Shown one piece after another: positions 24,242 through 32,773 of a stretch of 64,000 bases of DNA. Both the position numbers and the translations under genes were made by a program. The stretch comes from Winogradskyella sp. PG-2 (GTDB taxonomy: Bacteria > Bacteroidota > Bacteroidia > Flavobacteriales > Flavobacteriaceae), in contig NZ_AP014583.1 in NCBI RefSeq assembly GCF_000828715.1, positions 1,796,001 to 1,860,000 on the forward strand, given 5' to 3'. Under the pieces are notes generated by a model. That model did no database searches and was not told the DNA's origin. It saw only the letters and a list, made by a program, of their open reading frames with translations. Numbering within the stretch: position 1 is the first letter of the stretch; every line of letters starts with the position of its first letter.

Positions 24242-25342
24242 ATGAAAATTGGAGTCCCAAAGGAAATCAAGAACAACGAAAATAGAGTAGGAATGACACC
24301 TGCTGGAGTTTTCGAGTTAACAAGGAATAATCACACTGTATTTGTACAAAAAGATGCTGGCTTTGGCAGTGGCTTTTTTGACCAAGATTATAAAGATGTT
24401 GGTGCAACTGTATTAGATACTATAGAAGAGGTCTATACGGCTGCAGATATGATTGTAAAAGTAAAAGAGCCTATTGCAGAAGAATATCCTCTAATAAAGT
24501 CGCATCATGTAGTATTTACTTATTTCCATTTTGCTTCTAGTGAGCCATTAACAAAAGCTATGATTAAAAGTGAAGCCGTTTGTATTGCGTATGAAACGGT
24601 TGAAGATAAAGATGGCTCTTTACCATTATTAACACCTATGTCTGAAGTTGCAGGTCGTATGGCAATTCAACAAGGTGCAAAATATTTAGAAAAGCCAATT
24701 AAAGGTCGTGGAGTCTTACTAGGCGGTGTTCCAGGTGTACCACCAGGTAAAGTATTAGTACTAGGAGCAGGTGTTGTTGGAATTCAAGCCGCTAAAATGG
24801 CAGCAGGTTTAGGTGCTCATGTAACGATTATGGATATTAACATGAAGCAGTTACGTTATGTCAATGATGTTATGCCAAGTCATGTAGTTACAGAATTTTC
24901 AAGTGAATATAATATTAGAAAACGTATTAAAGATCATGATTTAATTATTGGTGGTGTATTGGTTAAAGGTGCTAAAGCTCCAAAATTAATCACTAGAGAT
25001 ATGCTTAAGGATATGCGACCAGGGACTGTATTGGTAGATGTCGCAGTAGATCAAGGTGGTTGTATAGAAACTACAAAAGCAACTACGCACGAAAATCCTA
25101 CATTTATTATTGATGATGTGGTGCATTATTGTGTAGCAAATATGCCAGGCGCTGTACCTTATACATCAACATTAGCATTGACCAATGTTACCTTACCATA
25201 TGTATTACGATTGGCAAATCAGGGCTGGGAAAAAGCATGTGAAAAAGATGAAATGCTGGCAAAAGGTTTAAATATTGTTAAGGGTAAAATTGTCTATGAA
25301 GAGATAGCAGAAGCCTTTAATTGGTCAGTAGATGCCATGTAA
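24242..25342 (+). CDS. ald: Alanine dehydrogenase
   Basis: 366 residues, normal for the family. It interconverts L-alanine and pyruvate plus ammonium with NAD+. Visible are the N-terminal MKIGVPKEIKNNENRVGMTP, the substrate-site VKVKEPIAEEYPLIK with its Lys, the Rossmann LVLGAGVVGIQAAKMAAGLGA, and DVAVDQGGCIETTKATTHENP. It is cytoplasmic, probably monocistronic, with inverted repeats upstream and a strong terminator after it. The enzyme can assimilate ammonium or let the cell use alanine as carbon and nitrogen. Confidence 0.95.
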   Translation: MKIGVPKEIKNNENRVGMTPAGVFELTRNNHTVFVQKDAGFGSGFFDQDYKDVGATVLDTIEEVYTAADMIVKVKEPIAEEYPLIKSHHVVFTYFHFASSEPLTKAMIKSEAVCIAYETVEDKDGSLPLLTPMSEVAGRMAIQQGAKYLEKPIKGRGVLLGGVPGVPPGKVLVLGAGVVGIQAAKMAAGLGAHVTIMDINMKQLRYVNDVMPSHVVTEFSSEYNIRKRIKDHDLIIGGVLVKGAKAPKLITRDMLKDMRPGTVLVDVAVDQGGCIETTKATTHENPTFIIDDVVHYCVANMPGAVPYTSTLALTNVTLPYVLRLANQGWEKACEKDEMLAKGLNIVKGKIVYEEIAEAFNWSVDAM

Positions 25343-25370
25343 ACTGCAGTTCTGACATATAGAATATGAC

Positions 25371-25415
25371 AAAAGCCAAATTTTAGCTCTTAACTATAAT
25401 TTGGCTTATTTTTTG
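25371..25415 (+). terminator. ald terminator
   Basis: AAGCCAAATT (25373-25382) pairs with AATTTGGCTT (25398-25407) across a 15-nt loop, followed by a T-rich tract. Confidence 0.75.
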
Positions 25416-25455
25416 CTATTCATTTAGTACATTTACAATAATAAAAATTAAAATT

Positions 25456-26151
25456 ATGGGAGGATATTATATACTAATAGGAGCAATAGCATTAGTAAGT
25501 TGGTTGGTTAGTAACCAATTAAAACGCAAATTTGCTAAGTATTCTAAGATACAATTACGTAATGGATTATCAGGTCGTGAAATAGCGGAAAAAATGCTAG
25601 CTGATAATGGTATTTATGACGTTGAGGTGATTTCTACACCAGGAAAATTAACAGATCATTACAATCCAAAAAACAAAACTGTAAATTTAAGTGAAGCTGT
25701 ATATAATCAGCGAAATGCAGCTGCCGCTGCCGTAGCAGCACATGAAGTTGGCCATGCTGTTCAACACGCACAAGCTTATAGTGCATTAGGGATGCGTTCT
25801 GCATTAGTACCTATAGTTAGTGTAACATCTGGTATGTCTACATGGGTAGTATTTGGTGGATTGATATTAGGTGCGGCTGCAGGAGTTGGATTTGGATATT
25901 GGGTTGCTATTGCTGGTTTGGCGATGATGGGATTTGCTACCTTATTTAGTTTTATTACTTTACCAGTAGAGTACGATGCAAGCAACAGAGCATTAGCTTG
26001 GTTAAAGAATAAAAACATGTTGTCACAAGAAGAATATAAAGGTTCTGAAGATGCATTAAAATGGGCAGCTAGAACGTATTTAGTTGCAGCTATTGGATCT
26101 TTAGCTATGTTATTATATTGGGGATTACAAGTCTTTGGTGGAAGTGACTAA
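25456..26151 (+). CDS. Membrane zinc metallopeptidase (YugP family)
   Basis: 231 residues. An N-terminal TM (about 4-22) is followed by a cytoplasmic/peripheral zinc-protease region with HEXXH as His96-Glu-Val-Gly-His100 (VAAHEVGHAVQHAQAY), then two adjacent TM helices at about 130-170 and a C-terminal TM. The LPVEYDASNRALAWL segment likely gives the third ligand. This matches the membrane neutral zinc metallopeptidase family, whose physiological substrates are not known. It stands between two strong terminators, so it is transcribed alone. Confidence 0.9.
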   Translation: MGGYYILIGAIALVSWLVSNQLKRKFAKYSKIQLRNGLSGREIAEKMLADNGIYDVEVISTPGKLTDHYNPKNKTVNLSEAVYNQRNAAAAAVAAHEVGHAVQHAQAYSALGMRSALVPIVSVTSGMSTWVVFGGLILGAAAGVGFGYWVAIAGLAMMGFATLFSFITLPVEYDASNRALAWLKNKNMLSQEEYKGSEDALKWAARTYLVAAIGSLAMLLYWGLQVFGGSD

Positions 26152-26172
26152 AACTTAAAATGTATTAAGCAT

Positions 26173-26200
26173 AAAGCTCTGAGTACTCAGGGCTTTTTTT
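26173..26200 (+). terminator. Metallopeptidase gene terminator
   Basis: AAAGCTCTGAG and CTCAGGGCTTT form an almost perfect hairpin followed by T residues to 26200. Confidence 0.75.
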
Positions 26201-26233
26201 ATTGTAATTTTGTGCTGTTAATTTCTTAGTGCT

Positions 26234-27064
26234 GTGAATAGAGGAATCATCTTCATGCTTATTGCTACATTCGCCTTTTCGTGGATGAATTTAATGGCAA
26301 AATACTTACAAGATTTTCACCCAATCCAAGTTGTTTTTTTTAGAACTTTTGGAACCTTTATTTTCATTTTCCCGTATATGGTTTATAAAAAAGTTCCTAT
26401 TGCTGGAAAGTATGTGTTTTGGTTGAGCATAAGAGGCATATTGAGTTTTATCTCGCTGGCTTTGTTTTTTAAAGTTGTTCAAGATATTCCGCTAGGCTCT
26501 GCTGTGGCTTTGCGTTATACGGCTCCAATCTTTAGTGTTATACTGGCTTTTTTCTTCTTAAAAGAAAAAGTAAAGTTTTGGCAATGGATTAGCCTAATTA
26601 TAGCTTTGATTGGAGCTTTTATAATGAAAGGAGTTGATTTTAGGATAGATACAAGCAGTTTTACCCTAATTATGCTATCTTCTTTATTTGTAGGAGGTGT
26701 ATTTGTTATAATCAGATTTTTAGGGCCAAAAGAGCATTATCTAACCATCATTAATTATTTTATGGTTTTTTCTATAATAGGAAGCCTTTTCTTTATCAGT
26801 AAATGGAGAATGCCTATTGGCGAAGAATGGTTATGGATAAGTTTAATTGGGACCTTGGGTTTAGTAGGACAAGTATTTTTAACAAAATCCTTTCAACTTG
26901 CAGAGACAAGTGCAGTTGCACCGCTTAAGTATATGGAGTTAGTGTATGCCTTGCTTTTTGGTTTTTTATTATTTGGTGAAACCTATGGTTTATGGCCAAT
27001 AATTGGGATGCTATTAGTTGTCCTTGGAATGCTTCTTAACATTATAATTAAACGTAATAAATAA
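26234..27064 (+). CDS. DMT superfamily (EamA) transporter
   Basis: 276 residues with ten TM helices in two EamA repeats of five (first half ends near 135 at IALIGAFIMKG; second ends at GMLLVVLGMLLNIII). The start is GTG at 26234; there is no nearby upstream in-frame ATG, and the protein begins directly with the first helix. The signature LRYTAPIFSVILAFFFLKEK lies at the end of the first repeat. Members export amino acids or other metabolites. The convergent lrp gene and the saccharopine dehydrogenase beyond it hint at amino-acid export, but that is weak. Confidence 0.85.
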   Translation: MNRGIIFMLIATFAFSWMNLMAKYLQDFHPIQVVFFRTFGTFIFIFPYMVYKKVPIAGKYVFWLSIRGILSFISLALFFKVVQDIPLGSAVALRYTAPIFSVILAFFFLKEKVKFWQWISLIIALIGAFIMKGVDFRIDTSSFTLIMLSSLFVGGVFVIIRFLGPKEHYLTIINYFMVFSIIGSLFFISKWRMPIGEEWLWISLIGTLGLVGQVFLTKSFQLAETSAVAPLKYMELVYALLFGFLLFGETYGLWPIIGMLLVVLGMLLNIIIKRNK

Positions 27065-27069
27065 ACACG

Positions 27070-27540
27070 TTATATCTTAATCTGTCGATTAATCTGTTGT
27101 TGTAATGAAATAAAAGTTTCAGTCCTAGAAACTCCTTTTATACTTTGAATTTCAGAATTTAGCACATGCATCAAATGCTCGTTGTCCTTGGATAAGATTT
27201 TAATAAATATACTCCACTCACCAGTAGTATAATGACATTCTATAACCTCTGGCACTTTCTGTAGCTGTTTTACAGCCTCAGGATTACTTACAGCCTTATC
27301 TAAATAAACACCTACAAAAGCCATAGTGTTATAGCCTAATACCTTTGGATTAACAATGAATTTTGAACCTGCTAATAGGCCAGATTTTTCAAGTTTTTTA
27401 AGACGTTGATGAATTGCAGCTCCTGAGATTCCTACATTTCTAGCAATTTCTAGAATTGGAGTTCTAGCATCTGCCATTAAGGCTCTAAGTATCTTTTTAT
27501 CAATACCATCAATATAAATGCCTTTATCATTAACCTTCAT
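27070..27540 (-). CDS. Lrp/AsnC family transcriptional regulator
   Basis: 156 residues. An N-terminal helix-turn-helix (about 12-60; KKILRALMADARTPILEIARNVGISGAAIHQRLKKLEKSG) is followed by the ferredoxin-like RAM effector domain (PKVLGYNTMAFVGVYLDKAV; VIECHYTTGEWSIFIKI). Such proteins form octamers, bind amino acids and control amino-acid metabolism. It lies downstream of saccharopine dehydrogenase on the same strand, and a 24-nt palindrome sits between them, which fits local or auto-regulation. Confidence 0.92.
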   Translation of the reverse strand: MKVNDKGIYIDGIDKKILRALMADARTPILEIARNVGISGAAIHQRLKKLEKSGLLAGSKFIVNPKVLGYNTMAFVGVYLDKAVSNPEAVKQLQKVPEVIECHYTTGEWSIFIKILSKDNEHLMHVLNSEIQSIKGVSRTETFISLQQQINRQIKI

Positions 27541-27593
27541 GAGTAATTCTATTTAGAATTTGAAAGTTAAAAATAAGAAAACGATTTCAAATT

Positions 27594-27617
27594 GAAGTTT
27601 TAATGCATTAAAACTTC
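27594..27617. promoter_or_regulatory. 24-nt perfect palindrome between saccharopine dehydrogenase and lrp
   Basis: GAAGTTTTAATG and CATTAAAACTTC form an uninterrupted perfect palindrome. It lies 3 nt after the saccharopine dehydrogenase stop and 53 nt upstream of the lrp ATG (both minus strand). No T tract follows, so it is a poor terminator; a dimeric regulator site, perhaps for the Lrp protein itself, is more likely. Confidence 0.5.
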
Positions 27618-27620
27618 AGT

Positions 27621-28985
27621 TCAAATGTTTAAAGGGTTGTAACCTAAATAAGGGACTTCATGTTCAGAGAAATTAACACCATAGGTTTTAAGCTCTTCTA
27701 ATATTGGATTATAGACTTCTTTTGTAATTGGGATTTGAACACCAGGTGTTTTTATTTTGCCATTAAGAATAGCTATGGTTGCAATGGCAACTGGTAATCC
27801 TACAGTTTTTGCCATTGCAGTATAAGTTTGATCCTCACCTACAGTGACCATTGTAGAGTCAATTTGATGTTTTTCGCCATTAAGTTCATAGCCAAATTTA
27901 TGATACATAACAATCATATCCTTGTCTTCTTTACTTAATGTCCAACTATCCATTAGTATTTTTTGTAAAATTTTAGCAGGTGTCGCTTTATCTAGTTCTA
28001 CCATTTTGTTAGCATTAAAAATATCTAATTCTAAAAACTTATCCCAAACGATATCATCTTGATCAATTTTTAAAGCATGTCTAAATTTAAGTTCTACTGA
28101 ATCTGTTGGACTATATGGTAAAAAGGCGTTTACAAAATCGCGATAACTCATATTAGCACTATCGTCAATGGTATAACTATCGTCAGTCATACCTAATTGA
28201 ACGAAAATATTCCAAGCACGACTAAAGCCCACGCGTCTCATAGTACCACGATATAAAGTTTTAACGTGATCTAAGCCATAAACATGTTGATATTTTAATG
28301 AATCTCTATTAGCATAAGCTTCAAAACGGCCATATTTCTCAACTTCTAAAAATTCAGTACGTCTAAATAACCTGTGATATGGAATGTATTTAAATTGATC
28401 TTCTTGTAAAAATTTTGCTGCTCCACCTTGTCCTGCAACAACTACATTTCTTGGGTTCCATGTAAACTTATAATTCCAAAGGTTGTTATCACTTTCAGGA
28501 GCTACTAAACCACCAGTGAAAGATTCGAATAAAATCATTTTACCACCCTTGTCTCTTATTTGATCAATGACTTGCATGGCACTCATATGGTCAATACCAG
28601 GATCCACACCAATTTCATTCATAAAAACAAGATTATTGGCTTTTGCATCATTATGCAAGGCTTGCATTTCTTTACTAACATATGATGCAGTTACCATGTG
28701 TTTTTTGTAGGTTATGCAGTCTTTTGCAACTTCAATATGAAAGCGTGCAGGCAACATAGAAATTACAATATCTGCACTTTTAACTGCTGCTATTCGAGAT
28801 TCAGTATTAAAGACATCTAGATGAACAATATCAGCTTTTGCGTCATTTCCCACAAGCTTTGTTACATTGTCAACATTAAGATCACCAATGGTAATATGAA
28901 GATTTTCAGACTGAGATTTGTCGAGTAAATATTTTATAAGGTATGATGATGATTTTCCAGCACCAATGATTAAAATTTTTCGCAT
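27621..28985 (-). CDS. Saccharopine dehydrogenase family protein
   Basis: 454 residues. An N-terminal Rossmann domain (KILIIGAGKSSSYLIKYLL) and a central saccharopine-reductase-like domain (MNEIGVDPGIDHMSAMQVID; FTGGLVAPESDNNLWNYKF) match the LYS9-like branch. These enzymes cleave saccharopine to glutamate and 2-aminoadipate semialdehyde in lysine breakdown. The EIGVDPGIDHM motif is well kept. The adjacent Lrp regulator supports an amino-acid catabolic role, and a glutaryl-CoA dehydrogenase-like gene at 51610 could act further down a lysine route. The lysine-ketoglutarate reductase half is not in the window. Confidence 0.88.
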   Translation of the reverse strand: MRKILIIGAGKSSSYLIKYLLDKSQSENLHITIGDLNVDNVTKLVGNDAKADIVHLDVFNTESRIAAVKSADIVISMLPARFHIEVAKDCITYKKHMVTASYVSKEMQALHNDAKANNLVFMNEIGVDPGIDHMSAMQVIDQIRDKGGKMILFESFTGGLVAPESDNNLWNYKFTWNPRNVVVAGQGGAAKFLQEDQFKYIPYHRLFRRTEFLEVEKYGRFEAYANRDSLKYQHVYGLDHVKTLYRGTMRRVGFSRAWNIFVQLGMTDDSYTIDDSANMSYRDFVNAFLPYSPTDSVELKFRHALKIDQDDIVWDKFLELDIFNANKMVELDKATPAKILQKILMDSWTLSKEDKDMIVMYHKFGYELNGEKHQIDSTMVTVGEDQTYTAMAKTVGLPVAIATIAILNGKIKTPGVQIPITKEVYNPILEELKTYGVNFSEHEVPYLGYNPLNI

Positions 28986-29001
28986 AATGGGTTTATATGA
29001 C

Positions 29002-29009
29002 TAATTTTG
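29002..29009 (+). promoter_or_regulatory. Promoter -7 element of the DUF423 gene
   Basis: TAATTTTG is an exact TAnnTTTG match 57 nt before the ATG at 29067. Confidence 0.45.
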
Positions 29010-29066
29010 TATGGCACGAATGTAATAAATCCAAAAGGTATTACAGACCGAAATTTTACTTTAATT

Positions 29067-29456
29067 ATGAACAAAAAGTTATTAGTTACAGGATCAGTTT
29101 TAGGAATTTTAGGAATTATATTAGGTGCTTGGTCAGCCCATGGCTTAGAGAAATTTGTTGATACTGATGCAGTTAAATCTTTTGAAACTGGTGTACGATA
29201 TCAAATGTACCATGCTTTTTTACTTTTAATTCTAGGAAGCACCTCTTTTATAAATTTAAGGTTCAAAAAAATCATATTCTATTTAGTAATTATAGGTCTC
29301 ATTTTCTTCTCAGGTTCTATTTATGGTCTCGCCACAAATGACCTTACAAGCTTTAATTTTGAGAGTATTGCGATGATTACTCCAGTTGGTGGATTATCTT
29401 TAATTATTTCATGGTTGATTATGTTAATCGGTATTTTGAGAAATAAGGTCGATTAA
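29067..29456 (+). CDS. DUF423 membrane protein
   Basis: 129 residues from ATG 29067 (MNKKLLVTGSV); earlier in-frame codons fall in the promoter region. There are four TM helices, and the family signature is clear: ILGIILGAWSAHGLEKF, YQMYHAFLLLILG, LIFFSGSIYGLA and TPVGGLSLIISWLI. The function of DUF423 (YgdD/YwdK) is not known. It is divergent from saccharopine dehydrogenase and upstream of pckA, which has its own promoter. Confidence 0.85.
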   Translation: MNKKLLVTGSVLGILGIILGAWSAHGLEKFVDTDAVKSFETGVRYQMYHAFLLLILGSTSFINLRFKKIIFYLVIIGLIFFSGSIYGLATNDLTSFNFESIAMITPVGGLSLIISWLIMLIGILRNKVD

Positions 29457-29490
29457 TGCTAATTCACAATGTCGTTTTGAAATAAAATGA

Positions 29491-29498
29491 TAATTTTG
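29491..29498 (+). promoter_or_regulatory. pckA promoter -7 element
   Basis: TAATTTTG is an exact TAnnTTTG match 22 nt upstream of the pckA ATG. Confidence 0.5.
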
Positions 29499-29520
29499 CA
29501 TCCTAAACAACACAAAAATT

Positions 29521-31137
29521 ATGGTAAACCATACATCATTAACGAAAACGATTTCGTTAGATCAATACGGCATAAAAAATGCTAAAGTTAATTATCAGCT
29601 ATCTTCAGACGAGTTACATGCTGAAACAATCTCTAAAGGCCAAGGGGTGGAATCTTCTTCTGGTGCCTTAGCGGTTAATACTGGTGAATTTACAGGGCGT
29701 TCTCCAATGGACAGATTCATTGTAAAGGATGCCATTACTGAAGACAAAGTTTGGTGGGGAAATATTAACATTCCCTTCGAGAGTGATAAATTTCAAAAGC
29801 TTTATGATAAAGTTGTAGACTACTTATCTGATAAAGAACTTTATGTTAGAGATAGTTATGCGTGTGCAGACGAAGATTACAAACTAAATATTAGAGTAAT
29901 TAACGAATACCCTTGGAGTAACATGTTTGCTTACAACATGTTTTTACGACCAACAGAAGATGAGTTAAAAGATTTTTCGCCTGAGTGGACTGTAGTAAAT
30001 GCACCAGGTTTTATGGCAGATGCAGAAATTGATGGTACACGTCAGCACAATTTTGCGATTTTAGATTTTACTCGTAAAGTTGCTTTAATAGGTGGTACTG
30101 GTTATACAGGCGAAATTAAAAAAGGTATTTTCTCTGCTTTGAATTTTATTCTGCCAGTTTATAAAGATACATTACCTATGCATTGTAGCTCAAATGTTGG
30201 CAAAGATGGTGATACTGCGATTTTCTTTGGTTTATCTGGTACAGGAAAAACAACACTATCAACAGATGCTAATCGTAGCTTAATTGGTGACGATGAGCAC
30301 GGTTGGACTAAAGAAAATACGGTGTTTAATTTTGAAGGTGGCTGTTATGCTAAAGTAATTAACCTATCTCAAGAACAAGAGCCAGAAATTTATGATGCTA
30401 TAAAGAAAGGAGCTATTCTCGAAAATGTGATTATGGATGATAACGGAGTAGTTGATTTTGCAGATACTTCTATTACGCAAAATACAAGAGTTAGCTATCC
30501 TATTTATCACATAGAGAATATTAGAAAACCTTCAGCAGGTAAAAACCCAAAAAATATATTTTTCTTAACAGCAGACGCCTTTGGTGTTCTTCCTCCAATT
30601 TCAAAATTAACACCTAGTCAGGCTGCTTATCACTTCATTTCTGGTTATACTGCTAAAGTTGCAGGTACAGAAGCAGGAGTTGTAGAGCCTGTTCCTAGTT
30701 TTTCAGCTTGTTTTGGCGCACCTTTTATGCCATTACATCCTACTGAATATGCAGATATGTTGAGTAAAAAGATGTTAGAAGCTGGTGTAAATGTGTGGTT
30801 AGTAAATACAGGTTGGACAGGTGGTCCTTATGGAGTAGGCACACGAATGAAATTAAAATACACTCGTGCAATGATTAATGCGGCTTTAAATGGGGATTTA
30901 GGCTTATATAATTATGATGATTATCATATTCACTCTGTATTTGGAGTAGCCCAACCAAGAAGTTGTCCAGGAGTACCAACAGAAGTATTGAGCCCAAGAT
31001 CAACATGGAATGATGATGAAGCATATTACAAAATGGCATTTAAACTATCTAATGCGTTTAGAGAAAACTTTAAGAAGTTTGAATCTTATGCATCAGAAGA
31101 AATTAGACGTGGAGGTCCACAGCGTTATGCACATTAA
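29521..31137 (+). CDS. pckA: Phosphoenolpyruvate carboxykinase (ATP)
   Basis: 538 residues, normal for ATP-type PEPCK. It converts oxaloacetate and ATP to PEP and CO2 for gluconeogenesis. The kinase-1a P-loop FFGLSGTGKTTLS and the metal-site LIGDDEHGW (kinase-2) are intact, as are NTGEFTGRSPMDRFIV near the N-terminus and NTGWTGGPYGVGTRMKL. Cytoplasmic, with its own promoter and a strong terminator, so monocistronic. It can meet the 3-carbon products of the glycerate kinase and alanine dehydrogenase routes in central metabolism. Confidence 0.97.
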   Translation: MVNHTSLTKTISLDQYGIKNAKVNYQLSSDELHAETISKGQGVESSSGALAVNTGEFTGRSPMDRFIVKDAITEDKVWWGNINIPFESDKFQKLYDKVVDYLSDKELYVRDSYACADEDYKLNIRVINEYPWSNMFAYNMFLRPTEDELKDFSPEWTVVNAPGFMADAEIDGTRQHNFAILDFTRKVALIGGTGYTGEIKKGIFSALNFILPVYKDTLPMHCSSNVGKDGDTAIFFGLSGTGKTTLSTDANRSLIGDDEHGWTKENTVFNFEGGCYAKVINLSQEQEPEIYDAIKKGAILENVIMDDNGVVDFADTSITQNTRVSYPIYHIENIRKPSAGKNPKNIFFLTADAFGVLPPISKLTPSQAAYHFISGYTAKVAGTEAGVVEPVPSFSACFGAPFMPLHPTEYADMLSKKMLEAGVNVWLVNTGWTGGPYGVGTRMKLKYTRAMINAALNGDLGLYNYDDYHIHSVFGVAQPRSCPGVPTEVLSPRSTWNDDEAYYKMAFKLSNAFRENFKKFESYASEEIRRGGPQRYAH

Positions 31138-31153
31138 ATAAATTAAGAGTAAT

Positions 31154-31191
31154 AAAAAAGCGATTCTATTTATTTAGAATCGCTTTTTTTT
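31154..31191 (+). terminator. pckA terminator
   Basis: AAAAAGCGATTCTA and TAGAATCGCTTTTT form a 14-bp stem with a 6-8 nt loop, ending in a run of T. The A tract on the other side makes it usable in both directions, so it can also serve the convergent hemD-like gene. Confidence 0.85.
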
Positions 31192-31211
31192 GTAATCTCT
31201 ATTATTAAGAG

Positions 31212-31961
31212 TTATTTCCCTTTGTTAACAGAATCAATATATTTCTGTAGAGCCATAGTCATTGAAGGGGTTTCTGGAGTTGGTGCAGATATATCCACTC
31301 GCAATCCTTTTTCTTTTACCGCTTTTACAGTGGTATTTCCAAATACAGCAATACGCGTTTCGTTTTGCTTAAAATCCGGGAAATTATGAAATAACGATTC
31401 TATACCAGATGGACTAAAGAATACTAATATATCGTAAGTAACATTTGATAAATCAGATAAATCGCTTATTACAGTTTTATAGAATGTAGCTTGCTTCCAG
31501 TTTACCCCTAAATCGTCTAGCATTTCAGGAATAATTGGTTTTACCTTATCTGTTGTAGGTAGTAAAAATGTTTCGTCCTTGTATTTTTTAATAAGTGGAG
31601 ACAATTCAGCAAACGTACGTTTACCAACGTAAATTTTACGTTTTCTGTAGACCACATATTTTTGTAAATAGTAAGCAACAGCTTCAGACTGACAAAAGTA
31701 TTTCATAGAATCAGGCACTTTAAAGCGCAATTCATCAGCGACTCTAAAGAAATGATCAACAGAATTTCTACTCGTTAATATGATTGCTGTAAATTTACTA
31801 AGGTCAATTTTTTGCTGTCTAATGTCCTTAGAAGATACACCTTCAACATGAATGAAGGGTCTAAAGTCCACTTTTACTTTTTGCTTTTCTTGCAAATCAA
31901 AGTATGGAGAGTTCTCTATTTTAGGCTCTGGTTGCGATACTAAAATTGTTTTCACTTTCAT
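31212..31961 (-). CDS. hemD: Uroporphyrinogen-III synthase family protein
   Basis: 249 residues with the two-lobed HemD pattern: PFIHVEGVSSKDIRQQKIDLSKFTAIILTSRNSVDHFF in the first lobe and DILVFFSPSGIESLFHNFPDF plus IAVFGNTTVKAVKEKGL in the second. It cyclises hydroxymethylbilane to uroporphyrinogen III in heme synthesis. HemD proteins are poorly conserved, and many Bacteroidota encode this branch next to DUF4271, as here (15-nt gap), rather than in a hem cluster, so the enzyme role is likely but not certain. Confidence 0.82.
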   Translation of the reverse strand: MKVKTILVSQPEPKIENSPYFDLQEKQKVKVDFRPFIHVEGVSSKDIRQQKIDLSKFTAIILTSRNSVDHFFRVADELRFKVPDSMKYFCQSEAVAYYLQKYVVYRKRKIYVGKRTFAELSPLIKKYKDETFLLPTTDKVKPIIPEMLDDLGVNWKQATFYKTVISDLSDLSNVTYDILVFFSPSGIESLFHNFPDFKQNETRIAVFGNTTVKAVKEKGLRVDISAPTPETPSMTMALQKYIDSVNKGK

Positions 31962-31976
31962 ACGTAAACCATTGTT

Positions 31977-32627
31977 TTAAGCGTTATATTCCCTAATGAC
32001 CTTATATAAAAGCACATAAGGGCCAATTTCGAGAGCGCAAAGATACAACAAAAAATAGAAAAAATTGGGATTTATTATTTTTTGATAGTTTTTGAAAGAA
32101 GTTAAAAAACCTATGAGATTAATGAGGCAAATCAAGATAAAGGTTGCTATTATAACAACATTTGCATTAGTACTTGTATATAGCAGAAGTAAGTTGGCAA
32201 TTAAAAATATAATACCTGAATAATTTTTAAAGGTTGTTTTTTGAAATAAGTAGTTGTCTATGAGGCTATCAATTTCAAAGAGACTACCTATAAGGCGCTC
32301 TAAGAGTACTTTAATTATAATAATAGTTGAAATGGCAAATAATAGCTTTAAAAATATGGTAAGCTCAAATGTTAGCGGAGATACGAATGTGGTATAGCTG
32401 TAGTAAATAAATATACTTGATGATAAAGCTAAATTTATAAAAAGGAAACTATCAAATTGATCGACAAATTTTTGATCTTTTGTATATATTTTAAGGTATT
32501 TAGAATTTCCTATAACATATAAGAAATCATTAAACCTCATCGTATTTAAAAATTTAGCTGCAACAATAGCAAGTAAACCTATAATTGTGAATATAGTGAA
32601 CCACTCATGGGTAATCAAATTTCGCAT
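31977..32627 (-). CDS. DUF4271 integral membrane protein
   Basis: 216 residues with about six TM helices (for example FTIFTIIGLLAIVAAKFL, SGIIFLIANLLLLYTSTN, FFYFLLYLCALEIGPYVLLY), matching DUF4271. The final ALEIGPYVLLYKVI motif is typical of the family. The function is unknown. It lies 15 nt upstream of the hemD-like gene on the same strand, an arrangement I recall from other flavobacteria, which suggests a link to heme or envelope biology that has not been proven. Confidence 0.8.
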   Translation of the reverse strand: MRNLITHEWFTIFTIIGLLAIVAAKFLNTMRFNDFLYVIGNSKYLKIYTKDQKFVDQFDSFLFINLALSSSIFIYYSYTTFVSPLTFELTIFLKLLFAISTIIIIKVLLERLIGSLFEIDSLIDNYLFQKTTFKNYSGIIFLIANLLLLYTSTNANVVIIATFILICLINLIGFLTSFKNYQKIINPNFFYFLLYLCALEIGPYVLLYKVIREYNA

Positions 32628-32720
32628 AGTGCTAAATTATAAAGAAAAATAGGCTTAACATAATTAGTTAATCATATCTATCAAAAAAGTTAATTACAAT
32701 AGATAATCCATTAAAAACTT

Positions 32721-32728
32721 TACATTTG
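32721..32728 (+). promoter_or_regulatory. Promoter -7 element of the GT2 operon
   Basis: TACATTTG is an exact TAnnTTTG match 45 nt before the glycosyltransferase ATG. Confidence 0.4.
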
Positions 32729-32773
32729 TTGAAATTCTAAAAGTCGCTTAAAAGCACATTTAAATGTTGGTTA

